This document shows, one piece after another, positions 20,384 to 29,276 of a stretch of DNA of 64,000 nucleotides. The position numbers and the translations under genes were made by a program. The first letter of the stretch is position 1. The number at the start of each line of letters is the position of its first letter. The notes beneath the pieces are model-generated. The model did no database searches. It was not told where the DNA came from and saw nothing but the letters and a program-made list of their open reading frames with translations. The stretch is from assembly GCA_963824805.1 (NCBI GenBank), contig CAWGQZ010000061.1, forward strand, positions 1 to 64,000, given 5' to 3'. This DNA is from DATBAT01 sp963824805 (GTDB lineage Bacteria; Acidobacteriota; Terriglobia; Terriglobales; Acidobacteriaceae).

Positions 20384-22333
20384 TTAGGGATGAATTCTGG
20401 CTGCCCATCCTCCACCCGGGGCAAGAGTGATCTTCAATTTTTGGGAACTCGTCACTTTGGATTGGGCCCTCTTATAGTCGCTGGCGAACCGGTCAGCGTT
20501 CACCCCATCCTGATACGAATCCATCGAAAGAGTTCCCTTTGGCAGGAATGAGAGATCGACCTCCAGGGCGCGGCCCGTCCAGTTGGTCATGGCGCCGACA
20601 TACCAGTCTTTGCCGCTGCGACGTGCCAGCAGAACATATTCTCCGAGCTTGGCGTCGAGCACTTTCGTTTCATCCCAGACGGTAGGGACTGGACCAAGAA
20701 ACTCCATGGCCTCGGGCTCCCGCAAGTAATTGGACGGGCTATCGGCTAGCATCTGCAGCGGGCTTTCAAAGACTACATACATGGCAAGCTGATGGCAGCG
20801 GGTGCCCATCGCCATGGGCCGCTCGTGGATGGGTGCGAAGGTCGTCTTCGTGGCATTCAGCATCGCGCCTGGCGTGTAGTCCATGGGGCCAAGGAACATG
20901 CGGGTGAAGGGCAGGGTCAAATTATGGGCAGGTTCGCTTTCGGCGCTCCACTTGCTCCATTCCATGCCACGGACGCCTTCGCCGCTGATCATGTTGGGCC
21001 AGGTCCGGGTCATGGTGATTTGAACTTGTCCACCGTGGAAGTCGACCAGCATTTTGCGCTTCGCAGCCTCACGGCAGGTCCTGAAATAAAAATCGATCAG
21101 CTTCTGATCGTTGCGCTGCATGAAGTCAATTTTGATTCCCTTGATGCCCCATTTCTCGAACTGGTTAAACGCCTCGTCGAACTTGTCGTCGAAGGACTTC
21201 CACACTACCCAAAGAATGAGGCCGACATTCTTTTGCTTCGCGTAGGCACTGAGTTCCTCCATGTTGACTTCCGGCACTACCGACATCACGTCGCCCAGCT
21301 TGTACCAGCCTTCGTCGAGAACGATGTACTGGATCCCATACCTGGCCGCAAAATCGATGAAATATTTGTAGGTCTGGGTATTGACGCCGGACTTGAAATC
21401 AACGTTGTCGATGTTGAGTGCATTCCACCAGTCCCACGCGACTTTGCCAGGCTTGATCCACGATGTGTCCTGCACCTGCGAGGGCTTGGCCAGTAGATAG
21501 ACGAGTTGATTGCTAATGAGATCGCCATCTTTTTCAGCGATCCCCATTAGCCGCCACGGATAAGTCCGCGCCCCCCGTGTGACCGCGATGTAATCAGCGG
21601 CCTGGGTGACCTTCAGATTACGGTCGGTGTCGAGAGTTTCCTGCAAGGGATATGGTGGATGGGTGGCGGCCAGGCCGTTGCCGCCCGTGCCCTTCAGCCA
21701 CAGTCCGGAGTAATTTTCGATATCGGACTCGGCGATTGCCACTTTCACGCCGTTCACGTCCACCACGGCTGGCAAGCTGGCGATGGCATCGGCGCCCAGT
21801 CCTGCCATTTTCACCGGCGTATATTTCCGTTCGTTGTGCGACATGAAGCTTTCTTCCTGCGGATAGAAGACGGTGTAATTGTCCGGGAAGTTGAAATTTG
21901 ACTCTTCGCCATAGACCTTTACTTCGCTCTGCGGCAACGATGTTTCCAATCGATAGGCTGCACCTTCGTTGTAGGCCCGGAAGACGACCGCGTAGTTGCC
22001 GTCCATCTCCAACCGTAGTTCGTTGTAGTTATCGCGAATTTTTGCGAACTTCTGCCGGACCACGGGTTCCAGCCAGCCATCATGCGTGTTTTCCTTGTGA
22101 GCTGTAACTTTGGGTTGAGTTCCCAGGACCTGGTGGTCGATGTCGATGGATAGCGTTGAGGTCTGCAATAGCGGAGTGCCCTTGAAGAGCACGTCATATT
22201 GGACCTTATCGGCGGCACGAACTCTTATCTCAATCCGCTTGTCGGGGGAAAGAAGGCTAAAGCTGGATTGGGCCATGGCATTTCCCAATAAATAGACAAG
22301 CATTATTCCTACGCCGATCGCTTTCGATTTCAT
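20384..22333 (-). CDS. Glycoside hydrolase family 97 (SusB-like)
   Basis: An exported protein of 649 residues. The start at 22333 is chosen because AGAGGA precedes it and a signal peptide follows (about residues 1-22, ending AMAQ). The N-terminal beta-sandwich begins SFSLLSPDKRIEI. The catalytic (beta/alpha)8 barrel includes VAWDWWNALN, IQYIVLDEGWY, GIKGIKIDFM and SGEGVRGMEWSKW, and a C-terminal beta domain ends the protein. GH97 enzymes are calcium-dependent exo-acting alpha-glucosidases or alpha-galactosidases acting in the periplasm; the sequence alone does not tell me which. No SusC/D-like transporter is adjacent. Confidence 0.9.
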   Translation of the reverse strand: MKSKAIGVGIMLVYLLGNAMAQSSFSLLSPDKRIEIRVRAADKVQYDVLFKGTPLLQTSTLSIDIDHQVLGTQPKVTAHKENTHDGWLEPVVRQKFAKIRDNYNELRLEMDGNYAVVFRAYNEGAAYRLETSLPQSEVKVYGEESNFNFPDNYTVFYPQEESFMSHNERKYTPVKMAGLGADAIASLPAVVDVNGVKVAIAESDIENYSGLWLKGTGGNGLAATHPPYPLQETLDTDRNLKVTQAADYIAVTRGARTYPWRLMGIAEKDGDLISNQLVYLLAKPSQVQDTSWIKPGKVAWDWWNALNIDNVDFKSGVNTQTYKYFIDFAARYGIQYIVLDEGWYKLGDVMSVVPEVNMEELSAYAKQKNVGLILWVVWKSFDDKFDEAFNQFEKWGIKGIKIDFMQRNDQKLIDFYFRTCREAAKRKMLVDFHGGQVQITMTRTWPNMISGEGVRGMEWSKWSAESEPAHNLTLPFTRMFLGPMDYTPGAMLNATKTTFAPIHERPMAMGTRCHQLAMYVVFESPLQMLADSPSNYLREPEAMEFLGPVPTVWDETKVLDAKLGEYVLLARRSGKDWYVGAMTNWTGRALEVDLSFLPKGTLSMDSYQDGVNADRFASDYKRAQSKVTSSQKLKITLAPGGGWAARIHP

Positions 22334-22503
22334 GGGTCCTCTTTTGCGCGGAAACGCCGCGATTATCAAGAATGTTCACGTTTACATCGACAGCGTATTA
22401 AAGCGCAATTTGGCGATGGTGTCGAGGGCCTGTGGGGAAAGAGAGCTTGACACGCAGGAAGGCTTCACCACGGTGGAAACTGGGGCGACAGAGGAAGTCC
22501 TGG

Positions 22504-23301
22504 CTAGATTTGAGAATAGTCTGTCGGCGTCAAAATCACATTCGTGATCTTGGAGACGATTTCCTCGAACGAGTAACGCGGGTCACTCGTCATCTTCTTC
22601 CACGCCGGCGCCGAAACAAAAGCCGCCCAGGCTTTGTCCCGCGCCGCCATATTCTCATAACTCAACATATAGGTGAGATTCGGCAGGCGCGGCCCCACCA
22701 GCATGTCTCCGTAGAAAACCTGGAAAAACCCAGCTTCGTCGAAAATTTTCTCTTCGCCCGATTGCATCATCTCGACTTTGCGTTTGTGGTCCTGATCGGT
22801 GGCGCTTTCATATGTACGAATCTCAAAAATTCTCGGGCCGTGGGTCGCGGTTGAAGGAGGTACTTTCAACCGCGGGATCTTCTCAAATGCCTGCAAAAGC
22901 GAGCTGTCGATGCGGTCGTAGGGCGGCTTCTCTGCAGGAGTATTCAGAAAAGCCGCTCCAGCCTTCATGTACTCGGTATCCTGCGCCAACCGGTCTTCGA
23001 CCGTGATGAGCGTCTCAAGCGACGTGCCCGGCATCAGGAGGTAAACCGTGGGGGTTTGAGGTCCAATCGTGAGGTTTAAGACGCCGACGGGAGCGATCCC
23101 CAACCGATTCAATGCCGGGATCAAAGCGTCCTTAAAGTAAGCGTCGGCAGCTTTTCGCTGCGGGCCATTGATGAAGCGGTAAAGTCGCAACTGGTAGAAC
23201 TCGCGCCCGGTCGACGGTGCAGCCTGCAGATATTCACTCGATGCAACTGCCGCCATAGCTGATGCTGCCAGAGACGAGGCCAGAAACTTTCGTCTTTCCA
23301 T
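22504..23301 (-). CDS. NIPSNAP-family protein with Tat-like signal
   Basis: 265 residues. The N-terminus MERRKFLASSLAASAMAA resembles a twin-arginine signal, although the pair is RR-K-F-L in a short form. Two ferredoxin-like NIPSNAP repeats follow: one begins FYQLRLYRF and the second RIFEIRTYES. A GGAGG site lies 5-6 bases before the ATG. NIPSNAP proteins form dimeric alpha/beta barrels; their bacterial role is not established. It is transcribed in the same direction as GH97, with a gap of about 170 bases. Confidence 0.85.
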   Translation of the reverse strand: MERRKFLASSLAASAMAAVASSEYLQAAPSTGREFYQLRLYRFINGPQRKAADAYFKDALIPALNRLGIAPVGVLNLTIGPQTPTVYLLMPGTSLETLITVEDRLAQDTEYMKAGAAFLNTPAEKPPYDRIDSSLLQAFEKIPRLKVPPSTATHGPRIFEIRTYESATDQDHKRKVEMMQSGEEKIFDEAGFFQVFYGDMLVGPRLPNLTYMLSYENMAARDKAWAAFVSAPAWKKMTSDPRYSFEEIVSKITNVILTPTDYSQI

Positions 23302-23368
23302 GAAGTCCTCCGGTTGGAAGCGATAAGGTATCGCATCTCCTGTGCTAAAGGGAAGGGCCGGTGTCGGA

Positions 23369-23839
23369 CTACTCCCAATAGTCCGACATCAACTCGATCG
23401 CCCAAGCCGGCTGCCGGACTTCTCCGCGGGGCGCAAAGGCAGTCATGTAGGGCTTGATGTCGACCACGGGCGTGCCGTCGATGGCATCGAGACCCTCCAG
23501 TTCGAGCGCAAGTCCCTGCACGCGAGCCAATCGACAGACCGTGATCCCGATCCGGTTGGGACGATCCTTTCCCCGTTGTGCGAAGATTCCTACCGCAGGC
23601 CAGTCTGTCCGCCCCCGAGGGTGGCGGGTGCGGTAATGGATGTCAGACTCGGCGACGCGATGCAAGGCGAAGACAACCTCTACATGGGAGAACTCTTCGA
23701 GCCCCCTCAGACTGTCGGCGCCGAATCGGGAGGCATCCAGTTCAATGCGGGACAGTACTCCTCCCCAGGCACGATCCACTGGGTGATGTTCAGCACTGCG
23801 AACCACGCCGATCGGCGTTAAGACGATTGAGGAAGACAT
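23369..23839 (-). CDS. TrmO/TsaA-type tRNA methyltransferase homologue
   Basis: 156 residues covering the TsaA beta-barrel domain: an N-terminal LTPIGVVRS, a central GLEEFSHVEVVF, and RGKDRPNRIGITVCRL. The family uses S-adenosylmethionine to methylate the threonylcarbamoyl-adenosine at tRNA position 37. It is shorter than E. coli TrmO because it lacks the C-terminal extension. It converges on nothing and diverges from the SulP gene. The ribosome site is weak. Confidence 0.82.
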   Translation of the reverse strand: MSSSIVLTPIGVVRSAEHHPVDRAWGGVLSRIELDASRFGADSLRGLEEFSHVEVVFALHRVAESDIHYRTRHPRGRTDWPAVGIFAQRGKDRPNRIGITVCRLARVQGLALELEGLDAIDGTPVVDIKPYMTAFAPRGEVRQPAWAIELMSDYWE

Positions 23840-23965
23840 GGAAGGATTTTAACCCCGCGGCAGGTGGCCGGCCGAGCGGCGGCACAGCGCACGAAAGTGA
23901 AATTGTAACTGTACGTTCGTTTCTCGCCGGTCACTAGGCGTGCCACCATACGGCTGTCATACTCG

Positions 23966-25681
23966 ATGTTAATGTCGCCGTTCATTTCTCCAAGCATCGA
24001 CGAACGCTGGCTCCCGAAGTCAATTCTTAGCCTGCGCGGATACACGCTTAACAAATTTCTGCTGGATCTGGTCGCCGGAATTACCGTCGGTCTCGTGGCA
24101 TTGCCGCTGGCTATGGCCTTCGCTATTGCATCTGGACTGACGCCGCAGGCGGGAATTTACTGCGCTGTGGTCACGGGATTCCTGATTTCAGCGATGGGAG
24201 GATCGAAGACCCAGATCGGCGGCCCAACCGGGGCTTTCGTCGTAGTCGTCGCTGGCATCATTGCCGTCCATGGAGTGGATGGCCTCTTCCTTTGCACCAT
24301 GATGGCCGGAGTTCTGTTGATTATTTTGGGTGTGACCGGCATGGGAACGGCGGTGAAATTCATTCCCCGTCCCATCGTCATCGGTTTTACCAACGGGATC
24401 GCGGTGCTGATCGCCAGCACGCAGCTCAAAGATTTCTTCGGCCTTCATCTGGCCAAAGTTCCAGGCGAATTCTGGCCGCGCATCAAGGCGCTGGTCGCTG
24501 CCTTTCCTACGATTTCCTATTGGTCGCTGGCGCTTGCCCTGGCGACGGTGGGCATCATGCTTCTCTGTCGCGCGACTTCAAATCGCATTCCCGGCGCCAT
24601 CGTAGGCATGTTGGCGGCTACCCTGGCGGCGGTTGTCTTCAAGCTTCCGGTAGAAACCATCGGGTCACGATTCGGCGGAATCCCCAGCGGACTGCCTCAT
24701 ATGGCAATTCCTCGTTTCCGTCCCGAGCTGATCGTCGGGCTGCTTGGCCCCGCATTCACCGTGGCCATGTTGGGAGCGATCGAGTCTCTGATGTCGGCGG
24801 TGGTCTCGGACCGCATGAGCAACGACCACCATAACCCCAACATGGAGCTAATCGGCCAGGGCGTGGCTAACATTTTTTCTCCCATGTTTGGGGGATTGCC
24901 TGCCACCGGTGCCATCGCACGCACGGCGACCAATGTCCGCTCTGGAGCACAATCGCCTATTGCCGGCATGATCCATTCGCTCACGCTTCTGTGCGTTCTA
25001 CTCTTTGCCGCCCCCCTCGCCAGCTACATTCCCATGGCGACACTGGCCGGCATTCTGATGATCGTGTCGTACAACATGGGGGAATGGCGGGAGATTCCGC
25101 AACTGTTGCGGCTTACCAAAACTGACATCAGTGTTTGGATCGTGACCTTCGCCCTCACCGTTTTCGCCGATCTGACAGTCGCCGTCGAGGCCGGAATGAT
25201 TCTGGCGGCGTTGCTGTTTATCGGCCGAGTCGCCAACACCACAACCGTCACCAGGGTCGATGAAGAATACGTGAAGGACGGGCTGTTACACATCCTGCAG
25301 GACAAAGATATCCCTTACTATGCCACCATCTTTCGCATTCACGGTCCGTTTCTCTTTGGGGCTACCGAGAAACTCGGAGTCGTCACCGAGAAGATTCACG
25401 AACTGCCCCCCATCGTCATTATTCGCCTGCGCAACATGACAGCGATCGACGCGACCGGACTATTTGCTCTCGAGGAAGTTGCAAAGCAGTTGCACGCCAG
25501 CCAACGTACTTTGATTTTGTGCGGCGCGCGAGCGCAACCTGCGCAACTGATGCAGCAGGCAGAGTTCGAAGACATCGTTGGCCGGGCGAACATCTGCGAG
25601 CATGTACAGGCGGCGCTGCGGCGGGCTGAAGACGTGTTTGAGGGCGTAAAGACTGAGGCCGTCGCGAAAGTGTACAGCTAG
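23966..25681 (+). CDS. SulP-family anion transporter with STAS domain
   Basis: 571 residues with 10-14 membrane segments beginning LLDLVAGITVGLVALPLAMAF, the family signature. The conserved IGGPTGAFVV loop follows, and a cytoplasmic STAS domain lies at about 445-560 (IVIIRLRNMTAIDATG). SulP proteins carry sulfate, bicarbonate or other anions; the substrate here is unknown. It converges with the aldolase gene, and a hairpin lies between them. Confidence 0.9.
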   Translation: MLMSPFISPSIDERWLPKSILSLRGYTLNKFLLDLVAGITVGLVALPLAMAFAIASGLTPQAGIYCAVVTGFLISAMGGSKTQIGGPTGAFVVVVAGIIAVHGVDGLFLCTMMAGVLLIILGVTGMGTAVKFIPRPIVIGFTNGIAVLIASTQLKDFFGLHLAKVPGEFWPRIKALVAAFPTISYWSLALALATVGIMLLCRATSNRIPGAIVGMLAATLAAVVFKLPVETIGSRFGGIPSGLPHMAIPRFRPELIVGLLGPAFTVAMLGAIESLMSAVVSDRMSNDHHNPNMELIGQGVANIFSPMFGGLPATGAIARTATNVRSGAQSPIAGMIHSLTLLCVLLFAAPLASYIPMATLAGILMIVSYNMGEWREIPQLLRLTKTDISVWIVTFALTVFADLTVAVEAGMILAALLFIGRVANTTTVTRVDEEYVKDGLLHILQDKDIPYYATIFRIHGPFLFGATEKLGVVTEKIHELPPIVIIRLRNMTAIDATGLFALEEVAKQLHASQRTLILCGARAQPAQLMQQAEFEDIVGRANICEHVQAALRRAEDVFEGVKTEAVAKVYS

Positions 25682-25705
25682 AATTGATGAGTTGGAAAAA
25701 GCGCA

Positions 25706-25727
25706 GGGCGGACAAGACCGTCTGCCC
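25706..25727 (-). terminator. Hairpin between convergent sulP and aldolase genes
   Basis: GGGCGGAC-AAGACC-GTCTGCCC forms an 8-bp stem with one G-T mismatch. On the minus strand it is followed by TGCGCTTTTTCC, so it can terminate the SulP-converging side; its position fits a shared terminator. A related palindrome occurs at 58822-58837. Confidence 0.5.
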
Positions 25728-25752
25728 CACATTCGTGGACCTCGGCTGTTTC

Positions 25753-26598
25753 CTAGAATAGTGAGGTGGGACGCCGTTTCCAGTTCTTGCCCTTATCCTT
25801 GGCGATCCCCTCCATGTCATTGACGTAGGCGCCAGCCTGGGTCAGCGCATGGTGCAGATCGTTTCCGATACTGATGAAGGTGAATCCCTTCTCCAGAAAT
25901 TCTCCCACCCTTGACGTGCCAAACAGGAACAGTCCCAGGATGACGTTGTTCTTGCGCGCGTTATCAATCAGTTTCTGGGTTGCAGCCCCTAGTTCTGGTG
26001 AGGTGTACATGTCAGGGAACTTGTACTTCTCATACAACCCCATTGACATGCAGAGGTCATTCTGCCCGAGAAACAGAATGTCAACTCCAGGTACAGACGC
26101 AATCTCCACAATGTTTTCGATGCAGGACGCCGTTTCCACCTGCAAGGCCACGATGCCGTCACTGTTGTAGTTGCCGGCGTAGCCGAGCAGTCCGGCCTTG
26201 TTCATGCTTCGCTGCGGAAAGTAAACGGAGCGAGTACCCGCCGTCGGATACTTTGTGCAACTTACCGCCTGGCGCGCTTCGTCGGCGGTATTGATGTAAG
26301 GCACCAGCACGCCGTCCGCGCCCATGTCGAGGGCCTGTTGGATTCCCGGCCGGTCATCGTATCCACCCACACGGACCAGCGATTTGGCTCCGCCGCTCGC
26401 GATCCCTGCCAGCATGGCAGAAAGCGTTTCGTATCCCATGGGCCCGTGCTGGCTGTCGACCAGCAACCAATCGTAGCCGCTGTGGGCCAATTGTTCGGCG
26501 AGCGTCGGGCTATGGGCGTTTAGAAATAGGCCCATCTTGGGGCTGCCACTGCGCAACTGTTTCTTGAATTCGGCGCCACTGAGGGCGGTTTCAGCCAT
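25753..26598 (-). CDS. HpcH/HpaI-type aldolase
   Basis: 281 residues of the class II, metal-dependent pyruvate aldolase fold. Landmarks are KMGLFLNAHSP near the start, DSQHGPMGYETL (catalytic His region), GADGVLVPYI, and a C-terminal metal/oxoanion region FLGQNDLCMSMG. Relatives cleave 4-hydroxy-2-oxo acids such as 2-keto-3-deoxy-L-rhamnonate or 4-hydroxy-2-oxoheptanedioate. Which one applies here is not clear. AGGAGG lies 6 bases before the ATG. Confidence 0.85.
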   Translation of the reverse strand: MAETALSGAEFKKQLRSGSPKMGLFLNAHSPTLAEQLAHSGYDWLLVDSQHGPMGYETLSAMLAGIASGGAKSLVRVGGYDDRPGIQQALDMGADGVLVPYINTADEARQAVSCTKYPTAGTRSVYFPQRSMNKAGLLGYAGNYNSDGIVALQVETASCIENIVEIASVPGVDILFLGQNDLCMSMGLYEKYKFPDMYTSPELGAATQKLIDNARKNNVILGLFLFGTSRVGEFLEKGFTFISIGNDLHHALTQAGAYVNDMEGIAKDKGKNWKRRPTSLF

Positions 26599-26711
26599 TG
26601 CATTCCTCCTGGAATCGGTGAAAAGGCTCTTCAGTGTATCGCACAGGCGGTTGTGGAGGGCAACTCGGGCTGAGGGGGTAAAGGATGTTTGTTTGTGGCC
26701 CCAACTCGAAA

Positions 26712-26740
26712 GAGGCCACGCCGGGGAAAGGCGTGGCCTC
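26712..26740 (-). terminator. Strong hairpin terminator
   Basis: An 11-bp perfect stem, GAGGCCACGCC / GGCGTGGCCTC, with a 7-base loop lies 10 bases past the stop of the minus-strand gene ending at 26750. It is followed on that strand by TTTCGAG. Confidence 0.65.
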
Positions 26741-26749
26741 TGGCATGAA

Positions 26750-27646
26750 CTATTTCTGGCTAATAGCTAGATTTTCCGGGGCCGCGCTAGGCGTGGCGGC
26801 GTCCGTCGCAGGCGCATCGATCGGTTCGATCTTGACCGTGGTCAAGATCCGCTTCAGCCGGTTGAATACCTGCTGGCGATCGATTTGCGGAATGTCAGCA
26901 TCGGCAGCGCGGGTAGTTTGAATTCCAAGCGCGAATTCGTAGCAGGCGCCGTTCCGGAAGGCGTGAAAGTACTTGGCGTCGGCCTGATTATTCTGGTCTC
27001 CGGCTGACGATTCAATCTCGGAAAACTCCGACGATCCCAGCTTCACTTTGACCGGAGTTGCAGCTGCATTGCCGGTAGTCTCGGGAAAAGCAAACTGAGA
27101 ACACTGCTCGGCTGTCATTTTGGGATTCACGCTGACATTGAAAAATCCCGATGCGAAATCGGTGTCAGGATACGAATCCTTCGGCAGCTCGATGGCTGCC
27201 AAGGTTCCGCCTCCGGGCTCGACAAAGTTCATCTGTACCGGCCCTAGACCGGTCCATTCCAGACTTGCCTCATCGTCCTTCTTCAAGCTGTAATTCTTCG
27301 AATAGACCAGGGAAAGCCCGTAGGCTGGATTCTTGTACATCGACGCGGTGCTCTGGCGCGGGTGCTTCTTCACCGGCTTCACTGAAGCCACGGGCGCCGG
27401 TGCCGATGGTGCAGGTTGAGGCGCAATCGCCGCTGGTTGTGCTGGCTGCGAGACTGCAACCGCCTTGGTGTTTTTTGAGCAGGCGGAAGTCTCAAGCAAG
27501 ATCACTCCCGCCAAGGCGGTGGCCATAAGCGTCCCCACCAACGCCACCGTGGGCTTTCTGTAGTTGGAAGTTGAAGTTGTGGGATTGCTGTTGCGAGGCG
27601 TCTTGCCCGTCGAACCGCCCAGGTTGAGTTGCGTTAACTGTGCCAT
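26750..27646 (-). CDS. Membrane-anchored protein of unknown function
   Basis: 298 residues. A short polar N-terminus is followed by one hydrophobic segment at about residues 33-55 (ALVGTLMATALAGVILL). It ends in Cys, but the lipobox is not convincing. A Pro/Ala-rich linker (about 65-95) leads to a globular C-terminal domain of about 180 residues. The design suggests a tethered extracytoplasmic protein. I do not recognise the domain. A strong terminator follows. Confidence 0.7.
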   Translation of the reverse strand: MAQLTQLNLGGSTGKTPRNSNPTTSTSNYRKPTVALVGTLMATALAGVILLETSACSKNTKAVAVSQPAQPAAIAPQPAPSAPAPVASVKPVKKHPRQSTASMYKNPAYGLSLVYSKNYSLKKDDEASLEWTGLGPVQMNFVEPGGGTLAAIELPKDSYPDTDFASGFFNVSVNPKMTAEQCSQFAFPETTGNAAATPVKVKLGSSEFSEIESSAGDQNNQADAKYFHAFRNGACYEFALGIQTTRAADADIPQIDRQQVFNRLKRILTTVKIEPIDAPATDAATPSAAPENLAISQK

Positions 27647-27803
27647 ATCTTCCTCCTGTTCTGGTTTTCCCAGTCACCATGAACAGAAGCAAGGCAAAAG
27701 CCATGACAGCCCCATTGATTTTGCGGGCTTTAGTGAACGAGAGGGAGAGAGGAATGTGGGAGGCGTGACACCCTGTGGATGACGGCACACGATCCGGCCG
27801 CCG

Positions 27804-29120
27804 CTAGCGAAGCGCGCTGGACTTGGAGTTCTCGTTCATGTTCTCTTTGTCCGAAGCGAATGTCTGCTGCAGCAATTTCCAATCATTCTCTACGTCCGTC
27901 TGTGATGCCCGCGAGGGACTGCCCGGGCGAAGCAGGTCCTCCAGACGCGTGATCAGCAATTGCTGAACAAACTGTGGCGGCGTCTGTTCGTCCAGAAGAT
28001 TTTCCCGGCAGAGCCCGATTTCGAAGGTGCTCTCGGCTTCCTGTAAACGCAACACCGGCTTGCCTTGTTGGTCGACACTGGGTTCGGCGTCTGCACGCAC
28101 CTTCCGCCACTTGATATCGTGGGCCTGCAATTCCTCGGAAGCGAGTGCGCGTTTGGCCTGCTCGAGCAACGCCTTGTAAGTACGCCTCTCATCGGCTGCT
28201 AGCGGTGGTTCCAGCGTGCGCCTCGGGTCAAAAACCATGGCGTCTTTCTCCGGACGGAAGCGCCAGCCTGCCCAGTAGCCCACGCCCACGCTGCCCGCCA
28301 TCACCGGATGCAGCAGCATCAACGGCATCATGTACTTCTTTGCCAGCAGAACCGAGTCAACTACCCCGTGGATCGGACGGCTGCGCTTCATTCCCGGCAC
28401 CTGCGGGATGATGAACGAAGAGAGCCGCATTTCGTCGCGGCGTTTGCTGGACCGTACCAGTGACTTCGCAACCTGCCGCGGCGTGGTCACACCAAGATCG
28501 TTGATGATGCTGCGATGCGCCGCCTTCGGATAGTAGAAGTTGATTACGTCTTTGACGAAATCGGCGCAGTTCCTTTTGATCAAGTTGTAAGCCGGCCGGT
28601 TCGGCGCAGAATTAAATCTCTGGATTAGTGCGTCATCCTGATCGGGCCGAGTCTCTATCTTATAGCCATAGAGCGTACGGTCGTAGGCCGAGCCAGCAAG
28701 TTCGTACCACGGCGCGCCTTTCGCGTCCCCCGCACCGTCTGGCAAATTCTCGCGCAATCCCGTCAGGTAGCGATCGCGCAAAAAACTCACCAGCCTAGGA
28801 TCGGCGAAAAGGGGAACATCCTCGGAATTCTCGACAGCATACAAATACGGAATCAACGGGACGGCCATCCAATCGTAACCAGCCATGGCGTGATAGCGGC
28901 TAAGTACGACTCCCCACTCGCCAGGTCCGCAGCGCCGCAGCTTGAATGGCGACTCCGCACAAATTCGTGATAGATAAACCGCCGCGTGCCCGGTCCCGGC
29001 GAGAGCACCGTCGTAGCTATAGGGTTCTTCAAGCAGCAGTGTGACTTGGGCGTGAAGAGGCCTAAGCCCACAAAGGCACCAGAACGCGAGCAGGCAAAGG
29101 AAGGTTCGAAACCAGGACAT
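27804..29120 (-). CDS. Exported protein with permuted papain-like motifs, unknown function
   Basis: 438 residues with a signal peptide at about 1-24 (FLCLLAFWCLCGL... ending LHAQ). An early GTGHAAVYLS and a later RNCADFVKDVINFY give the His-then-Cys order seen in permuted NlpC/P60-like and LRAT-like folds. A hydrophobic segment (KKYMMPLMLLHPVMAG) near residue 265 could be a membrane helix. The C-terminal part is charged and helical. The fold assignment is by motif only. It diverges from the GH51 gene. Confidence 0.65.
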   Translation of the reverse strand: MSWFRTFLCLLAFWCLCGLRPLHAQVTLLLEEPYSYDGALAGTGHAAVYLSRICAESPFKLRRCGPGEWGVVLSRYHAMAGYDWMAVPLIPYLYAVENSEDVPLFADPRLVSFLRDRYLTGLRENLPDGAGDAKGAPWYELAGSAYDRTLYGYKIETRPDQDDALIQRFNSAPNRPAYNLIKRNCADFVKDVINFYYPKAAHRSIINDLGVTTPRQVAKSLVRSSKRRDEMRLSSFIIPQVPGMKRSRPIHGVVDSVLLAKKYMMPLMLLHPVMAGSVGVGYWAGWRFRPEKDAMVFDPRRTLEPPLAADERRTYKALLEQAKRALASEELQAHDIKWRKVRADAEPSVDQQGKPVLRLQEAESTFEIGLCRENLLDEQTPPQFVQQLLITRLEDLLRPGSPSRASQTDVENDWKLLQQTFASDKENMNENSKSSALR

Positions 29121-29276
29121 ACTTCATTTAGTTAGATGAGAAATTCCCGGTCTGCGCAAGTAAATCGGGCAGCCACTAAAGGTCGAAAAATGAATTGGTT
29201 GAATGGATGCGGGACTTTCGTAATCGCTGAACGCGCCCCCGCCCAACCCTGGACGCGCTCACCGGAAAGCATTACG

